From: Kondoa malvinella | Lineage: Eukaryota > Basidiomycota > Agaricostilbomycetes > Agaricostilbales > Kondoaceae | DNA: 64,000 nt | Reading direction: 5' to 3' | NCBI GenBank assembly: GCA_039545315.1 | Contig: BCIM01000010.1 | Span: 446,441-510,440, forward strand | In this document: piece after piece, positions 55,654 to 64,000 of the stretch | How positions within the stretch are numbered: position 1 is the first letter of the stretch | How the letters are laid out: every line of letters starts with the position of its first letter | The notes under the pieces: generated by a model | The model's input: only the letters and a program-made list of their open reading frames with translations | Told to the model about the DNA's origin: nothing | Database searches by the model: none | Program-made: the position numbers and the translations under genes

Positions 55654-56525
55654 ATGAATCAAGACGCACCTCTTCCCAGTACACCAATCGCAGCCGAACT
55701 GTCCAGCTTGCTAGCCTCCTTCCAAACGACCTCTCAAGAGCTCTTTGCCTCTGTTTCGCACCCAAAGAAAGCCCAAAAGCATCTAGATGATCTACACTCC
55801 CTCGACGCGCAATTGGCACATGTACTGAATACTCTACCTCGACATCGCAAGAATCAAGCGCAGATCGAGAAGCTTGTAGGCGAGATCAGAGAACATGACA
55901 TGGAATGGAAAGATGGGGTTGTAGAAGCCGAGAAAGTGAGAAGGGAGCTTTGGGGTTTGATTGAGGATGGTAAGAGGGACAGTGAGAGGATGGGTACAGG
56001 AGAGAGTGAGTCGTCTTCGTCTGCTTATTTCCTTTTTTCTTCTTCTGTCACTCGTCTGGCTCTTTCTTGTATTCGACTCTTTCGATCGACTGCATCAGAT
56101 TTTCCTGCCTCTACTATCCTATACAGTGCGATACAAAGCTCGATAACTGATGCTTGATTCTAGCACCAAAACCAGAAGAAATCCTATCCCTCGGTCGACG
56201 CCTGGCACCCTACACTGCCGCTCCTTACCCCTTGCAAGCACATCATCTGCCCACCGCTCCTTACCCAACAGAAGATATCATGCGTCGAGGTCGACTGGGT
56301 ATGGGTGGTATTATCGATACTGTTGGTGAGGTCAGAGAAGTTGGAGGTGAGTCCTTTCGACCTCTGCCATATGTTTGACTGAAGAAGAATGTAGCAGAAC
56401 AAGTCAAAGTCGAGTTTGGGCAGCAGCAGCAACGAGTGTATGCTGGTCCATCTGGGTTTGGTCAGACAAAGGAGGAAGAGGAAGATCCCTTTGCGTTTGA
56501 TTTGGATTTGAATCCGGATCTCTAA
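55654..56525 (+). CDS. MED4: Mediator complex subunit 4 (middle module)
   Basis: Subunit of the Mediator coactivator that links activators to RNA polymerase II. The ATG at 55654 opens MNQDAPLPSTPIAAELSSLL. A coiled-coil region follows (LDDLHSLDAQLAHVLNTLPR, AQIEKLVGEIREHDMEWKDG). After an unusually long intron (about 56010-56163) comes the Med4 signature PKPEEILSLGRRLAPYTAAP with LPTAPYPTEDIMRRGRLGM. A second intron (about 56347-56396) leads to the acidic end FAFDLDLNPDL, a conserved Med4 ending. About 220 residues, a normal fungal size. All parts are in frame. Confidence 0.92.
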
Positions 56526-57180
56526 GGGGTATGAAGGTGAGTGTAGTATTCAGCTGTCGTACGGATTTAAGTGATGATTGTAGTTCCGGCGACTGGCTGT
56601 GATCTGAGGCAAGGTCAAAGCTCCGTGCTCGAGAGACTCGAGGGATCGATGTCGAAGGAAAGGTGAGATCAGCAGTGTCTTCAACTGTTCAGTCTGCAGT
56701 CTGATCGTCTTTTCACAGATTGGCACAGATCTTGTGGCTAACAGCTCAAGCAAGATCGATCCGAAAATATACTACATGGATATTTCTGTTCGAGGAGGAC
56801 ATGGATGTGACTAGCAAGGCTATGAGAGGTGCGGTCAGCGCCAATGGTTACAGCTTATAGGCCAATGCCGACGGCGTTGTTTGACAGATTAGGAAGATGA
56901 TGCATTTATTGGAGACGTACTCTTTGCCAGGGCTTTTAAAGATGTATTGCATACCTTCAGGCTTACTCTTGTATCAGCACATCCTAGGCAAAACAGACAT
57001 TTTTTAACTTTTTGGGATTGACCACAAGTTGAAGTTGATTTTTTGGACCCGCGACATTCGACTATCTCTATGTGATTCAAAGAGACCTGCCCTTGACACC
57101 TCAAGCCTCTAACAAGTAACTCAAGCCACTTCGTGCTCTAGTACGAATACTGATCTCAATCTCACTCGTGCAAGCAGAAA
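56526..57180. other. intergenic: MED4 3' end and uL2 promoter
   Basis: 655 bp between two plus-strand genes. It should contain the ribosomal-protein promoter; a pyrimidine-rich start region and ctcaatctcactcgtgc lie just upstream of 57181. No ORF is convincing and no tRNA fold was found by eye. Confidence 0.5.
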
Positions 57181-58518
57181 ATGGGTAAGGCACTATCTTC
57201 GTCTACAGCAACTCATATACCAAACCTCTGGAGATACCCGGTTGGCATCAACGTGCATGGCAGTCTACCTCAGACTATCCCCGTATACACTCTATCACGC
57301 CTGTCATCAGAATACAGTGCTGCCAGAAGCGCTCGTCAAGAACACGCTTGCATGAAAATCTGTCTCATGTCTTCTTTCGCCTATTATCGCAATACTATGC
57401 TATCAGAGGGGCCATGATATTGATTGCTGTATTGTTTGGATGAACAGGAAGGGTTATCCGCAATCAAAGAAAGTCTGGTGGCATTTTCGTGGCCCACACG
57501 AAGCACAACAAGGCTCCAGCCAAGTTCAGGGCTCTCGACTATGCAGAGAAGAACGGTTATCTACGTGGCTTGGTCAAGGAAATCATCCATGACCCTGGAC
57601 GTGGTGCCCCCCTAGCTCGCATCGTTTTCAAGGACCCGTCAGTCTGCGCTCAACAGCATATTGGTAATGGAATGCTGACGGAGAGCATATAGGTACCACT
57701 ACAAGACCCGCACTGAAACTTTCATCGCTACCGAAGGTCTCGCTACCGGCACTTTCGTGTACTGCGGAAAGAAAGCTGGTCTAGCAGTCGGCAACGTCCT
57801 CCCCGTCAACCGTCTACCAGAAGGTACCATCGTATGCAACGTCGAGGAACAATCAGGCGACCGTGGATCCCTTGCGAGAACTTCCGGCAACTATGCGACC
57901 GTCATCGGTCACGATGTTGAGAACGACAAGACCAGACTGAGGCTGCCGTCTGGTGCCAAGAAGACTGTCTCTGGAGGTGCACGAGCGACGATTGGTATTG
58001 TTGCTGGTGGTGGACGAATGGACAAGCCTCTTTTGAAGGGTTTGTTCTTCTACAAGTTGTTGTGAGATGAGGCTGATACTCGCGCGTCTTGCAATAGCTG
58101 GTACCGCGCATCACAAGTTTGCTGTCAAGAGGAACTCTGTGCGTGTCGTCTTTATTCCTTCTTGCGTGGCTCAAAAATCGTATATAGTGGCCCAAGACTC
58201 GTGGTGTTGCGATGGTTAGTCATTTTTGTGTTGTCTGCGATGAAGGCTAACGTAATTCGTGAAAACGAACCCTGTCGACCATCCCCATGGTGGTGGTAGT
58301 AAGTTCTACATCCCTTGCATCTTTTATCTAGCTCATTTGGTATTTTAGATCACCAACACATTGGAAAGTAAGGATCGACTCTCAGTTTTGCTTGCACATC
58401 GCTGACAGTCCATTGGTAAAGAGCCTCAACCATCAAGCGATCAGCATCTTCCGGTCAGAAAGCAGGTCTCATTGCAGCCAGGAGAACTGGTCTCATCAAG
58501 GGAAAGGCAGCTGTCTGA
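57181..58518 (+). CDS. RPL2: 60S ribosomal protein uL2 (L2/L8)
   Basis: Core large-subunit protein near the peptidyl-transferase centre. The start ATGG is followed at once by a 265-nt intron (57185 to about 57449), then [120 protein letters not shown], then [20 protein letters not shown] and the universally conserved [20 protein letters not shown], ending [10 protein letters not shown]. Oddity: the intron between VAM and NPVDHPHGG (58215-58267) ends in CG, not AG (gaaaacg|AAC). One extra A (acag) would give a normal acceptor. Since this gene must work, that points to a missing base in the sequence or to a rare splice site. Confidence 0.95.
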
Positions 58519-58863
58519 GTACTTTATGCATCGTATGGTTTTTGATCATTTTGCTCCGCACTGTCGACATCCTCCAGCGCTTGTCTGTCTTGTGCTCTCT
58601 TGCCTTATGTCTGGATCTGCACTGGCCTGGTCAGTTGGGCTTTGGTAACATTTTCGACTCTGCAATTGGTTCACGCTTGCTTCACCTGCTCTGGGCTTTT
58701 TGCTCTGATGACCCATGCGCACAACAGAAGAGTGTAGACTGGCTGCCATTGCCCTCTCTGCGCGAAGACTAAAGCTAATCGACCTGCTTATGTGACGCGA
58801 GACTCCAGACTGTTTTCACGCGTCGCTTGTTCATGCTCTGCAACGACCGCCAGCTACGGTATT
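58519..58863. other. intergenic, no gene seen
   Basis: 345 bp: uL2 3'-UTR and the promoter of the E2-like gene, both on the plus strand. Nothing else identified. Confidence 0.5.
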
Positions 58864-59958
58864 ATGTCCTCTGAGCGGCCTAATAAACGCGTACGCGACG
58901 ACGATGCAGCAGCAGATATCATTGAGCGAGGCATCTCGAGCGCAAGCAAACTCCAAGGTTCTGGTTATATTAGCGAGGATGTCTTACGCGCCAGCACGCT
59001 TGCGTTAAAGGGAGCACATCAAGCTATTACGAATCCGTGGTTGCAGCATCTTCAGAACAGGCAAGAAACAGAAGCCTCACGCAACAGGTCGCTGGAGCTA
59101 AGTGATCAAGAAGTGCCCGCGTCAGTGGAACGGACGCAGTGGACCTGGGAGCTGCCATTGGATAGACTAGCCAAGCTAAAGTGAGTCCCATCATCCATTC
59201 CTGTACAACTGAATCGTTGGCATACAGACCCTACGAATTACGCGCATGGCAAGAGTTATATTTACGCAGAGAAAGCTTCTCCCACCTAGTAAGCTTCTTC
59301 CTGCCCGCCTGGTCTGCTCTGAATTGCGCAGGCTTTTCGAGTCGAACCTCTGGACTGGCCGGATTCTGCAGATCTATCTAATTGGTCAATGCAATTCAAT
59401 GCACCTCCAGGCAGTATCTGGGAGCCTGCGCTGTTTGTTTGCCTGCTCAGGCTTCGCCCAGACCAGGACGAATATGCTGTGCCCATCAGTACGTCTGTTC
59501 CGTTGTATAGCTGGAATGCCCCCTCCGTGCAATGTGCAGTCAAGTATTCACCGCCACTGTTTCACCCAAATGTATATCCGTGAGTCGTAATTTGGTTCAT
59601 TCCGCGCTGCGTTCGGAAATGCAGCAGTTCCGGTACTCAAGGCTTGCCAGCGTCAACAGCCACAGCAGATCCCTTAATCTCGTGTGTCCCGCCTGCAAGG
59701 AAGACCAAGCAATATGCTGCTACCTTTGAGGAGATGAGCGATCGTTTTGAGCGAGTCAGTGCAACAACACAAGGGAGCCATTACAGCGTCTGAAGCTTTC
59801 GGCAGTACTTCAAGGTGATCCTGCAACTGCTGATCAATCCTGACTTCGACGATCCTTCGCAAACAGAAGCATATACTCTGGCTAAGTGCGTCTGCCATCG
59901 CAATCAACGCTTTCTGGCTGACATCGACCATAGGAGGGATCGAAATGCCTACGAGTAA
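58864..59958 (+). CDS. E2 ubiquitin-conjugating-like protein without catalytic cysteine
   Basis: About 270 residues in seven exons. The N-terminal 100 residues (MSSERPNKRVRDDDAAADII) are not part of the E2 fold. The UBC-like part reads RAWQELYLRRESFSHLAFRV (helix 1), WSMQFNAPPGSIWEPALFV (the PPGTPYEGG position), YSPPLFHPNVYPSSGTQGLP (the HPNVYxSGxxCL active-site strand, where Cys is replaced by Gly), then FKVILQLLINPDFDDPSQTE and AYTLAKRDRNAYE, the normal E2 ending. The introns were placed so these blocks run in frame; the junction just before SSGTQGL is 47 nt and clean. It would be a UEV-type, non-catalytic variant. An alternative splice reaching a cysteine was looked for and not found. Confidence 0.75.
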
Positions 59959-60147
59959 GGTGAACGTATGAGGCAACAGATAACAGCTGAAAGGCTGTTG
60001 CAGTGATCGCATCAAGGCTATAGTAGAGAGCATGACACCTAATCGTGTCACTGGCAGACGGCCGGTTGATGTGCACACATAGCAAGAAAGCGCGACATCG
60101 AAACATGCAATACATAACAGGCTATTGTACAGGGCGAGCAATGCCTT

Positions 60148-63100
60148 CTAATCACTATCTTCGATGAATTCTGCCGATTTCTGTGTCCCAGTCATCAGAT
60201 TGATCGGCGGTCAACAGGCAGCAACTCACAAACTGCTTCCGAGACTTCTTGGCTGGACGAGCTTCCTCTTCGCCTGCAGAATCGTCTTGGGCAGTAGGAG
60301 CAGGCTTGTCTTCGCCGTCAGCCGCAGCTGCAGCCTTTTCTTTTTTGGTGCGACCTCCCGGATTCTGCGAGGCGTCAGTCAGATCATAAGGTGCAAATCC
60401 GCTGCACACCTTTCGCTTTGGCGCCTTCTTTGGCTTCTCTTCGACCTGCCCATCCGCAGCGACAAAGTCATCTCCATCAGCAGCCTTCTTCTTTCTGCCC
60501 TTGCGCTTCTTTTTGCCATCTTCATCGTCTGAATCTGACAGAATCTTTTTGCTGTACCACGACGAGGCTTCTTCTTGCATGATGCGACGCTCTTCGGCAA
60601 GACGTTCGTTGTTGAGTCGGATGCCTTCGAGACGAGCGTTCTCCTGATCCCTGATCCGCTGCCTGTCAGCCTCTCGATCTGCCTTGGCTTGATCCAGCTT
60701 GGCTTGGGCACTCGCTTCGTATTGCTCTTGGGTTTGCGTGACTTCACCATTTGCACGCGAGACGAGACCAACACCATATCGGACACGCTGCTGCGCAATG
60801 TCGACAGAATAAGTTGTCCCTTGAGGCTTGGCAGCTAAAGCAGTGAAGATTCTATCCACGCATATCAGTATCGACCTAGACGAGGGAAAGTTGAGCTCAC
60901 TCCTGAGATTCGTTGGCAGTCTCGATAGCTTCCCTGATCTGGACCAGGCTACGACGATTCGGCGCGAGCTCGGCGATGATTTCTAGCCCTTTGTGGCCGA
61001 TGATAGCAATGTTGAAGCGACAGCCATCGTCTTTCGGTGACAAAAGCAAGGCCTGTAAAATGGTGAAAGGGGATCGAAACTTCTTTGATAAGCATACCTC
61101 GCGTGCATACTGTAGCGCAGTCTTGATTGCCGAGAAGCTTTGATCTTTGCTTGCTTTCTGATACCACGACCGAGACAGGTACAGCAGGAGAGGACCATTC
61201 TTGCCATGATAGTATCGTTTCGAGGCAGTCTCATACTGCTTGACATTAGCCTCATTCGAGAATTCAAGGCAGAGGCTGACATTTTCGATCGCCTTTTCCC
61301 ACTCATCTCGTCCAGAATGCACATGTCCAAGGTTGACGTAGGTGCTCCCATCAACACTCGTGTCTCGAATCTTGATCAAGATGCTCAAAGCCTCTCTCGA
61401 ATCCCGCTGGCGATTCTGTACAGAGCTGGCATTCTGCAAAGGCCCTTGCTGAAGAGCACCTTCAGCCAAAATGATAGCGAGGCCTTGAGCCGCAACAGCA
61501 CAAGTTGGATCCATTTGTAGAGCAGCCACAAAGAAGTCGGCTGCGCGAACGCTCTTGCTGGCTTTGTCCTTAGCTTGCTCAGGCGAGGCTACTCTAATCT
61601 CCCTGGCAGCGTTGTAGAGCAAGATACCGTAAGCACAGTAAGCATAGGTGTCTCGCTTGCCCGTGTCTTTGAGCGTGTGTTCGGCAAATTTGCGTGCTTC
61701 GACTTCTTGTTTCGCCTGTATGAGATAGTAGGTGTACAAAGAGCGAAGTTCGACATTGGCTTGAGCAGAAGAAAGCGCTTCCTTAAAGATTTCGTTGGCC
61801 GCGTCAAAGTTCTTGCTCTTGACATAGATCAGGCCGAGACGAGCTTTAGCTGGGAAACCGAACAAAAGCCCATCAGCAAAGCTGAAAGCAAATCTTTTCG
61901 ACTGACCTTCAAACCATTCTGGATGCTTTGCTAGCACTGCACCCTTGTAAATACCAACAGCTTCTTCAGTCTGGCCAGTGCCTTCTTTCGATATCGCCAA
62001 GTTGTACAAAGCAGTGACCAAAGCAGCTTCTTGATCTCCGCTAATGTTCTGATCTCTTGTCGCCGCCTTGATGGCTTCTTCGAAATGGGACTGCGCCTCA
62101 GTCACGTTCTTCCTGCCGTACTCCAGACAACCGATATTGTTCAACAAAGCCGCTGGCACATCCTCTTCCGCATCTGTCCGAACAGCCATAGAAGCTTGAT
62201 ACGCTTTCAAAGTCCTCTTTGGGTCTGTTGCAGCCCATAGCCGTGCGACATCAATGTACAGCGCCGAGTCTTGACCAGCAGCTTGAATTCGACGAATGGA
62301 AGAACCAGCAGGAGCTTGAAAATCAGGCTGATTGATGCTCTGCAGCATTCGGAGAACAGCTTCGTATTTCTCCCTTGCTTTGTCTTGCTCGATGACAGAG
62401 TCTTTATCCGATGTAGCGACGTAGGCATTGTGAGCATGAACAGCTGCCAAGCCAATCAAGATTTCAATGCATTGCGGAGCCTTGTTCAAGGCGTTTTCGT
62501 AGGCATTGACAGCTTCTGGAAGAGCGCCAGACTTGACGAGAACATGGGCAGAGGCTAGAGCGGCAGGAATGAAATTCGGTTGAGCTTTAATGGCGAGCAC
62601 ATATTGCGGTAGAGCTGAACCAAGGTTGTCTTGGCCGTGGTATGAGCGAGCAAGTGCATAATGTGCTTCAGCAGTCATTGCTTTAGTGTCTGCGTATTGA
62701 AGAGCTCTTTCAGCCAATTTGCCAACCTATACGAAACATCAGCGTGCAAGTCCATCTAAGGACAGAGGACTTACGGAGGTCCAATCCTTTCTAGCCAAGA
62801 AATGGTTCGACAGCGCAGCAGCAGTACTTGCGACCGTCTTGCAACTCTTGAAAGCCAACTGTAGGTACCCAATCGCCTTCCTATATGTTTCACCAGCCTC
62901 ATCTGCATCCGCCATCGTCTTGGTTTGGTTCAACATGCTCAACCCAAGAAGTACATAAGCTGGCATAGCTTTCGGAGCGCCATGCACTGCAATAGACCTC
63001 AACCAAGCTTTCTGAGCAGTAGCTTGATCGCCCAAATGCCAGAAACAAATGCCTACGCCTATTCTAGGATCAGGCAGACAGGTAGGAGAGAGGCGAAGGA

Positions 63101-63961
63101 TGGATTGATAGATTTTGAGAGCGACACGGTGTTGCTTTCGAAAGATGTGGACGCGGGCTTTCGTCATATTGCCGATAATGTTGGTCGGCTCGATAGAGAG
63201 GATCTTCTCAGCTGCTGTCATTGCATCATCGAATTTGACACTGGCGATCATGATGGAGGCTGCTCGAACATGAGCAAGTACTTGGAAGGGAAGAGGAAGA
63301 GCTTGCCTCGAGCTTCGAGGACTTGAAGGTTGTCCTTATCTATACCCTCGGCCGCGATGAGTGCTTGAAGTGCCTTGGAGAAATAGTATTCTTTTGGTTG
63401 CTCTTTCGTCAAGTCGGTAAAGACTGCGTATGCTATCAGCACAATCTGAAAGCTGAAAGTAGAACGCTTACTAAAGTCCTGCAAGATGTTCTTGGGCGCT
63501 GTTCTTGCTAGAGAAAGGTTGTATGTGGCTAGCATAGCGTATAAAGTGATGCCTTTTTGCATCACGCCGGCCGAAGAGCAGTCTGTTTGCATAGCATCAT
63601 TTGTATCAGCCTACTCGCCAGAGCAGACGATCCAACGAACCTCTGACGCCTTGCTCTGCAAATCCGATAGCCAGCTCTTTGTAACCAGACTCCCAAGCAT
63701 GAGCGACTATTCGAATATAGAACTTAGGCTCGACTTCCGCTGCCGTTCGCAGCACTTCGAGAATAGCATCCATAAACTCTTGCGTGCCGTCCATTTCGGA
63801 CAGGTCCAGTTCAATTTGCTCATCTTAGCGTACAAGGGCAATGATCAGCCTGTGAGGACAGCAAAGGCGATAATTGACAACATACGACTTTTAAGATTGA
63901 CGCTGAACCGGAGACGGTCAGCCGTGGGAGCTTCCGCATGTCCATTCAGATCCTCTTCCAT
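60148..63961 (-). CDS. CTR9: Paf1-complex subunit Ctr9 (TPR protein)
   Basis: Scaffold of the PAF1 complex, which travels with RNA polymerase II and promotes H2B ubiquitylation and H3K4/K36 methylation. Start MEEDLNGHAEAPTADRLRFS at 63961; the first intron joins VNLK to NEQIELDLSEMDGTQEFMDA. A long TPR array follows: YIRIVAHAWESGYKELAIGF, ARVHIFRKQHRVALKIYQSI, PRIGVGICFWHLGDQATAQK, TAEAHYALARSYHGQDNLGS, AALLNNIGCLEYGRKNVTEA, FPAKARLGLIYVKSKNFDAA, YVNLGHVHSGRDEWEKAIEN. The C-terminus is a basic coiled coil and a Lys/Glu-rich tail that ends, after an intron, KQFKSAEFIEDSD at 60148. About 1100 residues, normal for Ctr9. No break. Good evidence that this stretch of sequence is accurate. Confidence 0.94.
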
Positions 63962-64000
63962 CTTAGGTAGGACTCTGGCAGGGAGAGCTGTTTGCAAGTC
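63962..64000. other. 5' flank of CTR9 at the window edge
   Basis: 39 bp. The CTR9 frame is open through it (LQTALPARVLPK), so a further upstream start outside the window cannot be excluded. Confidence 0.4.

Overview
The window is nuclear DNA of a filamentous or dimorphic fungus, most likely a basidiomycete. Nearly every gene is cut by several very short introns, mostly about 44-60 nt. Genes alternate strand with little space between them. The proteins (Mei2-type RRM, Cdc15/Hof1-type F-BAR, Med4, Ctr9, striatin, GT90/CAP10) are fungal. I cannot name the genus. Gene models were rebuilt by hand, by joining reading frames at GT-AG (sometimes GC-AG) sites so that conserved motifs run on, so exon edges are predictions.

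Layout. 1-8.9 kb: the N-terminal part of a cytochrome P450, a fatty-alcohol oxidase, a damaged 2OG-Fe(II) oxygenase gene whose reading frame begins with a near-perfect histone H3 tail, and an unrecognised single-pass membrane protein. 9-14.4 kb: an RNASEK / V-ATPase-f-type microprotein in six tiny exons and a DUF2985-like membrane protein. 14.6-18 kb: both subunits of the glutamine-dependent PLP synthase (PDX2, PDX1). 18-23.5 kb: a WD40 protein, a zinc alcohol dehydrogenase and a Nudix protein with an in-frame TGA. 24-33 kb: an LRR protein with a PP1-docking motif, an F-BAR/SH3 cytokinesis protein and a GT90 glycosyltransferase. 33-41 kb: striatin, an AlkB-type dioxygenase and an SF1 helicase. 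41.6-44.5 kb: a decayed F-box gene and a gene-poor stretch with a 163-bp tandem repeat. 44.6-49.4 kb: a Mei2-like RNA-binding protein and a family-X DNA polymerase. 49.4-55.2 kb: duplicated pieces of the SRP72 5' region and of a second sequence, an RBR ubiquitin ligase and a short SRP72. 55.6-64 kb: Med4, ribosomal protein uL2, an E2-like protein without the catalytic cysteine, and Ctr9.

The most unusual object is the H3-tail/2OG-oxygenase reading frame (about 3.8-7.5 kb). It carries three frame lesions and may lack an ATG. A one-base defect also affects the splice acceptor of the surely essential uL2 gene. Some 'lesions' may therefore be consensus errors in the assembly, and pseudogene calls here should be checked against reads first.
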